64,000 bases of DNA from an uncultured Pelosinus sp. (GCA_900542835.1 UQPB01000016.1:1-64000), one strand, 5' to 3'. Numbered from the stretch's first letter, positions 1-9,056 are shown. Numbers and translations are program-made. Notes: generated by a model not told the origin, from the sequence alone.

Positions 1-1
1 A

Positions 2-76
2 TGGAGCGGAAAACGAGATTCGAACTCGCGACCCCCGCCTTGGCAAGGCGATGCTCTACCACTGAGCTACTTCCGC
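2..76 (-). tRNA. tRNA-Gly (GCC)
   Basis: Reverse-strand cloverleaf with a 7-bp acceptor stem (GCGGAAG paired to TTTCCGC, one G-T), D-arm AGCTCAGTGGTAGAGC, anticodon loop TTGCCAA giving GCC, and T-arm GAGTTCGAATCTC. The 3' CCA is encoded. It sits just downstream of pyrE, after a hairpin that probably ends pyr transcription. Confidence 0.95.
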
Positions 77-121
77 GTAAGCTGTCACCCCTCTGACAGA
101 GATTAATATTACCATAAGTCT

Positions 122-176
122 GGATAAAATGCAATAGCCGCGCTTACCATTTTTTCGGGATAAACACGACTATTGC
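122..176 (-). terminator. Probable terminator of the pyr operon
   Basis: A long stem-loop lies after the pyrE stop on the minus strand. Arms 131-148 and 158-176 start and end with GCAATAG/CTATTGC and pair over about 17 bp if G-U is allowed. It is followed by ATTTTAT rather than a clean T-run, so termination is likely but possibly leaky. Confidence 0.55.
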
Positions 177-202
177 CGTTTTCTTGCCGAAACTCCCGGC
201 AG

Positions 203-790
203 TTATAGCTTACGGCTGCCGCGCTTGGTCAGAGGAACGCCTTGCGCGCACAACGGGCATGCAGACGGCTCATATGTCTGCGTGGGAAAATTTTCACTGG
301 TTAAATGCAGCAATGCTTCCGTACGGACACCGAGGTCAAGGCTGCCACCGCTCCTGTCCACAAGCAGACCGGCACCGACAATAACGCCTCCGGCCTTGGC
401 GACAACATCAAGAACTTCCTTAACCGAGCCGCCGGTGGTGACAATATCCTCAACAACAACAACCCGCTCGCCCGGCTCGATGGTAAAGCCGCGGCGCAGA
501 GTCATAACCCCGTTTTCCCGCTCGGTGAACAATGCCCGGGTACCGAGTTTTTTCCCTACTTCATGCGCCAGCAGGACGCCCCCCATCGCCGGGCCGACAA
601 CGACCTGGACATGATCGCCGGCAAACCGTTCCGCCAGCGCCGCCGCCAGGGCTTCCGTATGCCGGGGATGCTGCAAGACCTGAAACTTCTCCACATAGGT
701 GGAGCCATGACGCCCTGAGGTCAATAGAAAGTGCCCTTGCAGAATGGCTCCGGTCTGCTCAAGCAGTTGCCGAACTTGCTGTTCAGTCAT
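203..790 (-). CDS. pyrE: Orotate phosphoribosyltransferase
   Basis: Converts orotate plus PRPP to OMP, step five of UMP synthesis. The 195-residue protein has the type-I PRPP-binding signature VVVVEDIVTTGGS near the middle and the orotate-side motif LTSGRHGSTYVEK near the N-terminus. The length is normal for the short bacterial PyrE form. The ATG start overlaps the pyrF stop by 4 bp and has a GGAGGG ribosome site inside pyrF, so the two are translationally coupled. It is the last gene of the pyr operon and is followed by a hairpin and tRNA-Gly. The C-terminal tail has a CPLC pair, seen in some clostridial-type PyrE proteins; its role is unknown to me. Confidence 0.96.
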   Translation of the reverse strand: MTEQQVRQLLEQTGAILQGHFLLTSGRHGSTYVEKFQVLQHPRHTEALAAALAERFAGDHVQVVVGPAMGGVLLAHEVGKKLGTRALFTERENGVMTLRRGFTIEPGERVVVVEDIVTTGGSVKEVLDVVAKAGGVIVGAGLLVDRSGGSLDLGVRTEALLHLTSENFPTQTYEPSACPLCAQGVPLTKRGSRKL

Positions 791-1506
791 ACAACACCCT
801 CCATTTCTTGTCTGATCGCACCTACCGCCGCCACCGGATCGGGCGCCGCCGTAATCGGCCGGCCGATGACCAGATAATCGGCTCCCGCCTGTACCGCTCC
901 GCCCGGAGTGGCGATACGGCTCTGATCATTAACCGCCGAGCCGGCCGGACGAACCCCGGGCGTAACGATTAGGAAGTCCTCGCCGCAGGCTTGACGGATG
1001 GCCGCCGCTTCCTGCGGCGAAGCAACAACGCCATCAATACCCGACTCTTTTGCCAGCAGCGCAAGATTAACAGCCTGCTCGCCAATAGACGCCGCAAACC
1101 GCAGCCGCTTCCATTCAGTCTCACCGAGACTGGTCAAAACTGTGATGGCCAGCAGTTTCGGCCTCGCCAGCCCCGCTGCTGTGGCAGCTGACGCAGCAGC
1201 GTTCGCAGCTTGGCGCAGCATCACACCGCCGCCGGCGGCGTGGAGGCTGATAAACGAAACGCCCAGCCGGGCTAATGCCGTGACCGCCTGGGAGACCGTA
1301 TTGGGAATATCATGCAGCTTCAAATCGAGAAACACGGCTTTGCCGGCCTGCCGGGCCATTTGCACAGCTTCGGCGCCAGCACTGTAAAACAGCTCCATAC
1401 CGACTTTATAAATAGTAGCGCTGTCGCCCAGATCTTCAACCAGCCGCCGCGCCTCCTGTACGGTTTTCATGTCCAGCGCGACAATAATATCCGCTTGCTT
1501 ATTCAT
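787..1506 (-). CDS. pyrF: Orotidine 5'-phosphate decarboxylase
   Basis: Decarboxylates OMP to UMP, the last step of the pathway. The 239-residue TIM barrel shows the catalytic D-x-K-x-x-D motif in FLDLKLHDIPNTV and the phosphate-binding GVRP...ADYLVIGRPI region near the C-terminus. The reading frame is open further upstream, but MNKQADIIVALD is the expected family start and has an AGGAGGATTTC ribosome site, so I use the ATG at 1506. It follows pyrK after only 10 bp; in many Bacillota pyrD lies between these two genes, and here it is absent. Confidence 0.96.
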   Translation of the reverse strand: MNKQADIIVALDMKTVQEARRLVEDLGDSATIYKVGMELFYSAGAEAVQMARQAGKAVFLDLKLHDIPNTVSQAVTALARLGVSFISLHAAGGGVMLRQAANAAASAATAAGLARPKLLAITVLTSLGETEWKRLRFAASIGEQAVNLALLAKESGIDGVVASPQEAAAIRQACGEDFLIVTPGVRPAGSAVNDQSRIATPGGAVQAGADYLVIGRPITAAPDPVAAVGAIRQEMEGVV

Positions 1507-1516
1507 GAAATCCTCC

Positions 1517-2278
1517 TCAATCGAATAGTACGCTTTCACCGGCAAATACCGGCCCGTCGCTGCAAACCTTCTTCCGTCCCTGGGTTGTGTCACAGGTACA
1601 GACAAGACAGGCGCCGATACCGCAGGCCATATGCTCTTCCAGCGATACCTCACAGGCAATGCCATACGCCTGCGCTGTCCGGACGACCCCAGCCAGCATC
1701 GGACGGGGGCCGCAGGCATAGACACGGTCATAACCGCCGTCTGCCAGCAAATCCGGCAGAACGTCAGGCGCAACGCCCTGACGTCCGAGCGAACCGTCAT
1801 TAGTGGTGATATGGATGGCATCACACAGGGAGGCAAACAAGTCTGTCCAATAGAGCTCCTGCTTAGTCCTGCCCCCCATGACAACCGTGACCGGAAGCGG
1901 ACAAAAGGATTGCGCCAAAGCGACCAGCGGCGCCAGGCCCATACCACCGCCGATCAGCAGCGGCCGCTTGCTATTGCGTGAGAAGCCCTTTCCCAGCGGC
2001 CCCAGGCAATCCAGCCGATCGTCCGCTTTAACCTGAGACAGCAGCCGGGTTCCCTTGCCGGCAATCCGGTACACCAGCGTAATCGTCTCGGCCTCACGGT
2101 CAATGCGGCAGACGCTGATCGGGCGTCGCAGCAGCGGGTCTTGCGTATCGCTGACCCGGATATGCACAAACTGCCCCGGTTGCGTCATCTGTGCCAAACT
2201 GCGTGACCGCAGCGTCAGCAGCCGGACATCATCAGCCAGGCAGCGATGCTCCGCAACCCGTGCATGATGCTCAGACAT
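1517..2278 (-). CDS. pyrK: Dihydroorotate dehydrogenase electron-transfer subunit
   Basis: Iron-sulfur flavoprotein subunit that passes electrons from class 1B dihydroorotate dehydrogenase (PyrD) to NAD+. The 254-residue protein has an N-terminal FAD-binding barrel (DPLLRRPISVC motif), a central NAD-binding fold (LIGGGMGLAPL), and a C-terminal [2Fe-2S] loop with ligands in CGIGACLVC and a later KKVCSDGP. The start MSEHHARV at 2278 overlaps the carB stop by 8 bp; the open frame further upstream is carB shadow. Its catalytic partner pyrD is not next to it nor anywhere in the window, which is unusual. Confidence 0.93.
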   Translation of the reverse strand: MSEHHARVAEHRCLADDVRLLTLRSRSLAQMTQPGQFVHIRVSDTQDPLLRRPISVCRIDREAETITLVYRIAGKGTRLLSQVKADDRLDCLGPLGKGFSRNSKRPLLIGGGMGLAPLVALAQSFCPLPVTVVMGGRTKQELYWTDLFASLCDAIHITTNDGSLGRQGVAPDVLPDLLADGGYDRVYACGPRPMLAGVVRTAQAYGIACEVSLEEHMACGIGACLVCTCDTTQGRKKVCSDGPVFAGESVLFD

Positions 2279-5200
2279 AATCGTTTTCCGCCCCGACATA
2301 ATCCTGCAGTGCCAGCACATACACCAGACGCCGCTGTTCGACCTCCTTGCGCACGTACAGCACTTCTCTGGCGGTATCAATCGAGGTCAGGCAGGGAAGA
2401 CCATGTTCGACCGCGGTGCGGCGAATCTTAAACCCGTCACGGACAGGTTCTTTACCGCGTGTCAGGGTGTTGATAATAATCTGGATCTGCCCCTGGCGAA
2501 TCAATTCGACAATTCCGGGGCCGGCGTCGCTGACTTTGGATACGGTCTCAACCGCAAGACCGATGCTCTGCAGGTAAGCAGCCGTGCCTTTAGTCGCAGC
2601 CAGCTTATAGCCGAGAGCGGCAAATCCCGCCGCCAGCTCGCCGCATTCCGGCTTATCCTTGTCAGCTACCGTAAACAGGACGGTTCCGCGGTCAGGAACG
2701 TTCAAACCGGAAGCCACCAACGCTTTGTACAGCGCCCGGGACTTATGATAGTCGATGCCCATGACTTCACCGGTCGATTTCATCTCCGGTCCCAGCGAGG
2801 TCTCCACCTGCTGCATCTTCGCAAACGAGAACACAGGCGCTTTAACTGCTGTATACGGCTTGAACGGCAGCAGGCCCGACCCGAACGAAAACTCAGCCAG
2901 CCGCTTACCCATGGCAATTTCGGTTGCCATCGGCACCATTGGCACACCGGTAACCTTGCTGAGGAAGGGTACCGTCCGGCTGGAACGCGGATTCACTTCA
3001 ATGACATAGACCTCGCCGTCGGAAATGACATACTGAATATTGATAAGCCCTTTAACGTTAAGTCCCAGCGCTAAGCTGCGCGTATAGGCGCAAATCGTGT
3101 CAATCTCCTTCTGCGACAGGGTCATTGGCGGATAGACGGCTATGCTGTCGCCGGAATGGACGCCGGCGCGTTCGATATGTTCCATAATCCCGGGGATCAG
3201 GACATCTTCGCCATCGGCGATTGCGTCAACCTCTACTTCCGTCCCCTGCATATAATGATCGATTAAAACCGGATGACCGGTCGAGGCGACCACCGCCCGG
3301 CTGATATACTCGCTCAATTCAGCGTCATTATAGACAATTTCCATCGCCCGGCCGCCAAGTACGTAGGAAGGACGCACTACGACCGGATAGCCGATTTTAT
3401 TGGCGCCTGTCAGCGCATCGGCGGCATTGGTCACACTGGTGCCAGCCGGACGGGGAATCGACAGCTCCGTTAACAACGCATCAAATTTTTCCCGGTTTTC
3501 TGCCCGGTCGATGTCCTCTACCGCCGTGCCGAGCACACGCACACCGCGATCAGCCAGCGGCGCCGCCAGATTGATCGCCGTTTGCCCGCCAAACTGGACA
3601 ATAACGCCTTCCGGTTTCTCCTTATCGATTACATGCATAACGTCTTCTACGGTTAACGGTTCAAAATACAGCCGGTCGGCCGTATCGAAATCGGTGCTGA
3701 CAGTTTCCGGATTATTGTTGATGATAATAGATTCGATGCCGCTGGCCCGCAGCGCCATAACCGAGTGAACCGAGCAATAGTCAAACTCGATTCCCTGGCC
3801 GATGCGGATCGGTCCTGATCCCAGCACCAGCACTTTCTTGGCGTCACTGACATCAACCTCGTCTTCCTGGGCGTAGGCGGAATAATAATAGGGCGTAGCC
3901 GCCTCAAACTCGGCCGCGCAGGTATCAACAATTTTATAGCAAGGCTTGATTCCGAGTTCAAGCCGCAGCGTTTCCACAGCCGCTTCCGTCCGGCCGGTCA
4001 ATTCGGCGATAGCGATATCGGTAAACCCGGCCCGTTTGACCTCAGTCAACAGCTGAGGCGACAGTTCCTGACTGGTAAGGCTCTGCTCCAGCGCCACAAT
4101 ACGGGCAATTTTGTTGAGAAAAAAGCGGTCAATCTTGGTTTCGGCAAAAATCGCCTCCACATCGGCGCCTTTGCGAAAAGCTTCGGCAATGACAAATAAA
4201 CGTTCGTCATTGGTTGCTGTCACCTTTGTCAACAGCTCTTGCAGCGAGAGCGTATTCAGTCCTGGCAGCTTCAGATGGCAAAGGCCGATTTCCAGAGACC
4301 GCACCGCTTTGAGCAGCGCCGCTTCGAAGCTGCGGGCAATGGCCATCACTTCGCCGGTTGCCTTCATCTGGGTTCCCAGCGTACGGTCGGCAAAAACAAA
4401 CTTATCAAACGGCCAGCGCGGAAATTTGACGACTACATAATCGAGTGCCGGTTCAAAGCAGGCGGTGGTACGTTTAGTTACCGCATTTTCAATTTCATCC
4501 ATACGATAGCCAAGCGCGATCTTAGCCGCCATCTTGGCGATCGGATAGCCGGTCGCTTTGGAGGCCAGGGCGCTGGAACGGCTGACGCGGGGATTGACCT
4601 CAATGACATAATAGCGGCTGGAGTCGGGATCAAGCGCGTATTGCACATTGCAGCCGCCCTCGATTCCCAGCGAGCGGATGATTTTCAGCGAAGCCGCCCG
4701 CAGCATCTGATATTCGCGGTCTGTTAAGGTTTGCGACGGTGCGATAACAATGCTGTCGCCAGTATGCACACCGACAGGATCGATGTTTTCCATATTGCAG
4801 ACCGTGATGCAGTTATCGGCGGCATCGCGCATGACTTCATATTCAATTTCTTTCCAGCCGGCGACACTGCGTTCAATCAACGCCTGACCGATCAAGCTCG
4901 CTTTCAGGCCGCGGTTCAGCACTTCCTCAAGCTCAGCCTCACTTTTGACTATGCCGCCGCCGGTACCGCCCAGCGTATAGGCGGGCCTAACAATAAGCGG
5001 ATAACCGGTCCTGCGGGCAAAAGCGCGGCCGGCCTCAAGCGATTCGACAATCTCGCTTTCCGGCACCGGCTGCGCGATCGATTCCATCGTTTCCTTGAAT
5101 AATTCCCGGTCTTCCGCTTTTTTAATCGCCGTCAGCGGCGTGCCAAGCAATTCAACACCATATTCGGCCAGTACACCGCGTTCCGCCAAACCGACCGCAA

Positions 5201-5492
5201 GATTCAGGCCAACCTGGCCGCCAAGGGTGGGCAGCAGCCCGTCGGGGCGCTCCTTACGGATAATTTCCGCCAGAAAGTCAACCGTCAGCGGTTCGATGTA
5301 TACCCGGTCGGCAATGGTCGTGTCAGTCATAATCGTGGCCGGGTTAGAATTGACCAGTACGACCTCAATGCCTTCTTCCCGCAAGGCACGGCATGCCTGC
5401 GTGCCGGCATAGTCAAATTCAGCCGCCTGGCCGATGACAATCGGACCGGAGCCGATGACCATGACTTTTTTGATGTGCTCCTTTTTGGGCAT
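2271..5492 (-). CDS. carB: Carbamoyl-phosphate synthase large subunit
   Basis: Makes carbamoyl phosphate from bicarbonate, two ATP and ammonia delivered by CarA. The 1073-residue length is normal for the family. The two homologous halves each begin with KVxVxGSGPIxIGQ (about residues 9 and 556), each with an ATP-grasp domain (EVNPRxSRSSA and EVNPRSSRTVP). The C-terminal 130 residues form the MGS-like allosteric domain, the usual site of UMP/ornithine control. It begins 2 bp after the carA stop with a GGAGG site. As part of the pyr operon it is expected to be controlled by PyrR attenuation. Confidence 0.97.
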   Translation of the reverse strand: MPKKEHIKKVMVIGSGPIVIGQAAEFDYAGTQACRALREEGIEVVLVNSNPATIMTDTTIADRVYIEPLTVDFLAEIIRKERPDGLLPTLGGQVGLNLAVGLAERGVLAEYGVELLGTPLTAIKKAEDRELFKETMESIAQPVPESEIVESLEAGRAFARRTGYPLIVRPAYTLGGTGGGIVKSEAELEEVLNRGLKASLIGQALIERSVAGWKEIEYEVMRDAADNCITVCNMENIDPVGVHTGDSIVIAPSQTLTDREYQMLRAASLKIIRSLGIEGGCNVQYALDPDSSRYYVIEVNPRVSRSSALASKATGYPIAKMAAKIALGYRMDEIENAVTKRTTACFEPALDYVVVKFPRWPFDKFVFADRTLGTQMKATGEVMAIARSFEAALLKAVRSLEIGLCHLKLPGLNTLSLQELLTKVTATNDERLFVIAEAFRKGADVEAIFAETKIDRFFLNKIARIVALEQSLTSQELSPQLLTEVKRAGFTDIAIAELTGRTEAAVETLRLELGIKPCYKIVDTCAAEFEAATPYYYSAYAQEDEVDVSDAKKVLVLGSGPIRIGQGIEFDYCSVHSVMALRASGIESIIINNNPETVSTDFDTADRLYFEPLTVEDVMHVIDKEKPEGVIVQFGGQTAINLAAPLADRGVRVLGTAVEDIDRAENREKFDALLTELSIPRPAGTSVTNAADALTGANKIGYPVVVRPSYVLGGRAMEIVYNDAELSEYISRAVVASTGHPVLIDHYMQGTEVEVDAIADGEDVLIPGIMEHIERAGVHSGDSIAVYPPMTLSQKEIDTICAYTRSLALGLNVKGLINIQYVISDGEVYVIEVNPRSSRTVPFLSKVTGVPMVPMATEIAMGKRLAEFSFGSGLLPFKPYTAVKAPVFSFAKMQQVETSLGPEMKSTGEVMGIDYHKSRALYKALVASGLNVPDRGTVLFTVADKDKPECGELAAGFAALGYKLAATKGTAAYLQSIGLAVETVSKVSDAGPGIVELIRQGQIQIIINTLTRGKEPVRDGFKIRRTAVEHGLPCLTSIDTAREVLYVRKEVEQRRLVYVLALQDYVGAENDYV

Positions 5493-5494
5493 TT

Positions 5495-6562
5495 TCAGTC
5501 CTCCTTAGCGTACAGCAGTGCCATAAATTGATCGAACAAATATTCGCTGTCATCCGGACCGGGAGAGGCCTCAGGATGAAACTGCACGGAAAAAATCGGC
5601 AGGCTCCGATGACGCAGCCCTTCGATAGTACCATCATTGACTGCCCGGTGGGTCACTTCGACATCCAAATCGGCCAGCGACTCTTCCACAACGGCATAGC
5701 CGTGATTCTGCGAAGTGATGTGCACCCGTCCGGTTTCCAGGTTCTGCACCGGATGGTTGGAGCCGCGATGGCCAAACTTCAGCTTGTAGGTCCGGGCTCC
5801 CAGCGCCAAGGCCAGCAGTTGATGCCCAAGGCAGATGCCAAAAATCGGTTTATAGGTCAGCAGCTGCTTGATCGTTTCGACCGTATCCATAATTGCCGTC
5901 GGATCGCCCGGTCCGTTCGAAAGGAACAGGCCGTCCGGGTTCAACGCCCGTATGCCGTCAGCGTCAATATCGGCGGGAACCACATACAGGTCGCAGCCCG
6001 CCCGGTGCAGGCTGCGCAGAATGTTCGCCTTGATACCGAAATCCATCACAACAACCCGCGGCCCATTGGCGGGAATATGGGTGATTTTATCAGTAGTCAC
6101 CTGCTTGACAAGTCCGGTTTGATTGTCCTGAGTCATTAGTGCTTTTATTTCAGCCTTAGAGGCGCTGGCAGGCACGATAACCCCGCGCATTGTCCCCTGC
6201 ACCCGGATTGCCCTGGTAACGGCGCGCGTATCAACTCCGTACAGGCAGGGAATTTTCCGCTGCCGCAAATAGTCGGCCAGAGTGCCTTCCATGCGGCAAT
6301 TGCTGGGCTGCTCGCAAAGCTGGTCAATAACAAACCCTCTAACAAAGGACTGCCGGCTTTGATCAAACTGCTCGACAACCCCATAATTGCCGATTAGCGG
6401 ATAGGTCATAACCACAATCTGTCCGCAATAGGACGGATCGGTCAGCACTTCCTGGTAGCCGGTCATACCGGTCGTAAATACAACCTCGCCACAACCGGCA
6501 TCCCCATCCAGAATCTGACCATAAAATTCACTGCCATCGGCAAGAACCAGCTTTCCTTCCAT
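5495..6562 (-). CDS. carA: Carbamoyl-phosphate synthase small (glutaminase) subunit
   Basis: Hydrolyses glutamine and channels ammonia to CarB. The 355-residue protein has the N-terminal CPSase small-chain domain (FTTGMTGYQEVLTDPSY) and a class I glutamine amidotransferase domain with the nucleophile Cys in GICLGHQLLALALG and the His/Glu pair in FSVQFHPEASPGP. Its ATG overlaps the pyrC stop by one base (TAATG), so translation is coupled. Confidence 0.97.
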   Translation of the reverse strand: MEGKLVLADGSEFYGQILDGDAGCGEVVFTTGMTGYQEVLTDPSYCGQIVVMTYPLIGNYGVVEQFDQSRQSFVRGFVIDQLCEQPSNCRMEGTLADYLRQRKIPCLYGVDTRAVTRAIRVQGTMRGVIVPASASKAEIKALMTQDNQTGLVKQVTTDKITHIPANGPRVVVMDFGIKANILRSLHRAGCDLYVVPADIDADGIRALNPDGLFLSNGPGDPTAIMDTVETIKQLLTYKPIFGICLGHQLLALALGARTYKLKFGHRGSNHPVQNLETGRVHITSQNHGYAVVEESLADLDVEVTHRAVNDGTIEGLRHRSLPIFSVQFHPEASPGPDDSEYLFDQFMALLYAKED

Positions 6563-7854
6563 TAGAGTACCTCCCCGTTTTTCATCACAAAATTACCTGC
6601 TACCACAGTGGCGACAGCTTTGCCTTTTAATTGTTTGCCATCAAAAGGCGTTGATTTTCCTTTACTGTAAAAGCGGCTGCTGTCGACAATCCATTCCGCA
6701 TCAGGGTCAAACACCGTGATATCAGCGGTCTCGCCGACTGCCAGACTGCCGGCGGCAATACCGAGAATCGCCGCCGGACTGGTCGACATCAAGCGGATGA
6801 TTTCCGCCAGCGTCAATTCGCGGCTGTGATACAATGCCGTCAGTACAACCCCCAGCGAGGTTTCCAGGCCGGTAAAACCACAGGCGGCGTAACGGTACTC
6901 GACATCTTTCTCTTCCGGCGCATGTGGTGCGTGATCACAGGCGATCGCGTCAATCGTGCCGTCTTTCAACCCATCGATCAACGCGCGGACATGGTCCGGG
7001 GACCGCAGCGGCGGATTGACCTTGGCGGCTGTCCTAAAGCCATAGACCTCCTCGTCAGTGAGCCAAAGATGATGCGGCGTAGCTTCCGCCGTCACGGCAG
7101 CGCCTCGGCGTTTGGCCTGGCGAATCAGCTCGACGGCGCCTGCGGCGCTGACATGAGCGACATGAAGCCGCGCCTTTGCATATTCCGCCAGCATAATATC
7201 CCGCGAGACGGCAATCTCCTCAGCTACGGCAGGCCGCCCTTTAATACCTAGTATGGTGGAAATCAGGCCTTCATGCATGCAGCCCTCGCTGACCAGGCTT
7301 TCTTCCTCCGCATGCGTGATTACCGGAGTATTAAACATGGAAGCGTACAACAGGCCGGTCTGAAAAACGTGCGCGTTTGTGACAAAATGGCCGTCATCGG
7401 AGAGGGCAACAGCGCCCGCTTCCACCATATCGCCAATCTCGGCCAGCTCTTTTCCCGCCTGTTCCTTAGTCAGCGCCCCAATAACATGAATATTGACAAC
7501 CGCCTCACGGCGCGCCCGTTCCAGAATACCGGCAACCAGAATCGAACTGTCGATAACCGGCCGGGTATTGGGCATGCAGGCGACGCCGGTAAAGCCGCCG
7601 GCTGCGGCTGCCGCAGCGCCGGTGCGGATCTCCTCTTTCGCCTCAAGGCCGGGCTCCCGCAAATGCACGTGCATATCGATCAAGCCAGGGCAAACAACCA
7701 GTCCGGCAGCGTCGAACACCTCGCCGGAACGAGTCCGACCCGCCAGACCCGCACCGATTGCGGCAATTTTTCCGTCTTCAACAACAACATCGGCAATCTG
7801 ATCCAGACCGCTGGCCGGATCAATAACGCGTCCGCCTTTAATTACCAGCTTCAA
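6562..7854 (-). CDS. pyrC: Dihydroorotase
   Basis: Zinc amidohydrolase closing carbamoyl aspartate to dihydroorotate. The 430-residue length and sequence fit the class I dihydroorotase of Bacillota. Metal-ligand motif MHVHLREPG lies at residues 61-69, further ligands are in HAEE and VAHVSAAG, and the catalytic Asp is in IACDHAPHAPEEKD. The family usually pairs tightly with PyrB. The start overlaps the end of pyrB by 17 bp with a ribosome site (GGAGGGAAAGC) inside pyrB. Confidence 0.96.
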   Translation of the reverse strand: MKLVIKGGRVIDPASGLDQIADVVVEDGKIAAIGAGLAGRTRSGEVFDAAGLVVCPGLIDMHVHLREPGLEAKEEIRTGAAAAAAGGFTGVACMPNTRPVIDSSILVAGILERARREAVVNIHVIGALTKEQAGKELAEIGDMVEAGAVALSDDGHFVTNAHVFQTGLLYASMFNTPVITHAEEESLVSEGCMHEGLISTILGIKGRPAVAEEIAVSRDIMLAEYAKARLHVAHVSAAGAVELIRQAKRRGAAVTAEATPHHLWLTDEEVYGFRTAAKVNPPLRSPDHVRALIDGLKDGTIDAIACDHAPHAPEEKDVEYRYAACGFTGLETSLGVVLTALYHSRELTLAEIIRLMSTSPAAILGIAAGSLAVGETADITVFDPDAEWIVDSSRFYSKGKSTPFDGKQLKGKAVATVVAGNFVMKNGEVL

Positions 7855-8791
7855 CTGCTTTCCCTCCTGTCAGCGCCAGAAACATGGCGGCCATACGCAC
7901 GGCGACACCGTTCTGGACCTGTTCCTGAATCGACGACTGCTCGCTGTAGGCCACGTCATGAGCAATTTCAAGCCCCCGGTTCATGGGGCCCGGATGCATA
8001 ATCATCGCATCTGGCTTGGCCAGCGACAGGCGTTTGGCGTTGATGCCAAAAATACGCGAATATTCTCTGGCTGTAGGAAACAAGCCTTTCTCCTGTCGCT
8101 CTTTTTGTATCCGCAAGACATTAATGACATCAGCGTCTTTGATCGCATCCTCAACATGATGATGCACAACTACGCCCATTTTTTCCAGTTCAACCGGCAT
8201 CAGGGTAGCCGGCCCGGCGACATGGACCTCAGCGCCGAATTTTTTCAGCCCCCAGATGTCCGATCGCGCCACCCGGCTATGTACAATATCGCCAAGAATA
8301 GCAACCTTGAGACCGGCCAGAGTCCGCTTTTTCTCCCTGATGGTAAACAGATCCAGCAAGCCTTGGGTGGGATGTTCATGGGCACCGTCACCGGCGTTGA
8401 TAATAACCGGACGGACGATCTCCGAAGCCAGATGCGCCGCACCCTCGGCCGAATGCCGCATGACAATTGCGTCAACTCCCATCGCTTCGACCGTCAGCAG
8501 CGTATCCCGCAGGCTTTCTCCTTTGACAACACTGCTGGAGGCTGCCGTAATATTGACAACATCGGCCCCCAGGTATTTGCCTGCCAGTTCGAATGAGGTG
8601 CGGGTACGGGTGCTGGGTTCAAAAAACAGGGTTACGACAGCGCGTCCGCGCAGTGAAGGCAACTTTTTGATATCCCGGTTAATAATGTTCTTCATCTCGC
8701 GAGCTGTGTCAAGAATGGCCGTAATCCGTTCCGCGTCGAATTCCCTGAGTCCGAGAATATGGCTAATCTTCGGCGTCACCGCAGCGCACAT
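7838..8791 (-). CDS. pyrB: Aspartate carbamoyltransferase catalytic subunit
   Basis: Condenses carbamoyl phosphate with aspartate, the committed step of pyrimidine synthesis. The 317-residue protein has the carbamoyl-phosphate loop FFEPSTRTRTSFELA at residues 56-70 and the HPTQGLLDLFTI motif near 140. There is no pyrI regulatory gene nearby, as usual in Bacillota. The ATG at 8791 is preceded by GGAGGAG at good spacing. It is the first gene of the operon, directly behind the two-site PyrR leader, so its expression should fall when UMP is high. Confidence 0.97.
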   Translation of the reverse strand: MCAAVTPKISHILGLREFDAERITAILDTAREMKNIINRDIKKLPSLRGRAVVTLFFEPSTRTRTSFELAGKYLGADVVNITAASSSVVKGESLRDTLLTVEAMGVDAIVMRHSAEGAAHLASEIVRPVIINAGDGAHEHPTQGLLDLFTIREKKRTLAGLKVAILGDIVHSRVARSDIWGLKKFGAEVHVAGPATLMPVELEKMGVVVHHHVEDAIKDADVINVLRIQKERQEKGLFPTAREYSRIFGINAKRLSLAKPDAMIMHPGPMNRGLEIAHDVAYSEQSSIQEQVQNGVAVRMAAMFLALTGGKAVEAGN

Positions 8792-8808
8792 GGCTATTCA
8801 CTCCTCCA

Positions 8809-8844
8809 GAAAAAATTAAACTCCTTGCCTGCGCAGCAAGGAGT
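8809..8844 (-). terminator. Second (pyrB-proximal) attenuator terminator
   Basis: Hairpin with 9-bp arms ACTCCTTGC (8820-8828) and GCAAGGAGT (8836-8844), followed on the minus strand by a T-rich run just before the pyrB ribosome site. It lies directly after PyrR site 2, the arrangement expected of a PyrR attenuator. Confidence 0.75.
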
Positions 8845-8867
8845 CAGCGGGTATAGCAAGCGATCCG

Positions 8868-8895
8868 CTAATCCTTGCCAACCTCGCAGGATCAG
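8868..8895 (-). promoter_or_regulatory. PyrR RNA-binding site 2 (anti-antiterminator)
   Basis: The minus strand reads GATCCTGCGAGGTTGGCAAGG here. It fits the known PyrR binding-loop consensus ARUCCNGNGAGGYU at all positions, with the closing stem GGATT/AATCC pattern. PyrR-UMP binding would stabilise this hairpin and allow the 8809-8844 terminator to form. Confidence 0.85.
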
Positions 8896-8912
8896 CTTAA
8901 AGGATAGGGTAC

Positions 8913-8953
8913 TAAAAAGCCTTTTTGGGCCTGGTGAGAACCCAAAAAGGCTT
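8913..8953 (-). terminator. First attenuator terminator
   Basis: Very strong intrinsic terminator. Arms AAGCCTTTTTGGG at 8917-8929 and its complement at 8941-8953 pair perfectly over 13 bp, followed by TTTTTAG on the minus strand. It sits between PyrR site 1 and PyrR site 2. Confidence 0.9.
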
Positions 8954-8974
8954 GCATGTATGCTATGCAGAAGT

Positions 8975-9000
8975 CTTCCTTCACGGTCTCACAGGATCCG
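8975..9000 (-). promoter_or_regulatory. PyrR RNA-binding site 1 (weaker match)
   Basis: The minus strand reads GGATCCTGTGAGACCGTGAAGG. It matches the PyrR consensus ARUCCNGNGAG and then diverges (ACC instead of GYU). It lies in the right place upstream of the 8913-8953 terminator, so the leader appears to hold two attenuators in series. Confidence 0.7.
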
Positions 9001-9027
9001 TTTAAAGGTTATGATGATGTTGTAATA

Positions 9028-9056
9028 ATAGTAGCAAGCAGACAACCATCTGTCAA
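9028..9056 (-). promoter_or_regulatory. Sigma-A promoter of the pyr operon
   Basis: TTGACA (9056-9051), 17 bp spacer, TACTAT (9033-9028) on the minus strand: a near-consensus vegetative promoter about 240 bp upstream of pyrB, just upstream of the first PyrR site. Confidence 0.85.

Noticed and set aside
1507..1947. Longer pyrF start giving 386 residues
   Set aside because: The extra part is pyrK in another frame and has no family similarity; MNKQADIIVALD at 1506 has a proper ribosome site.
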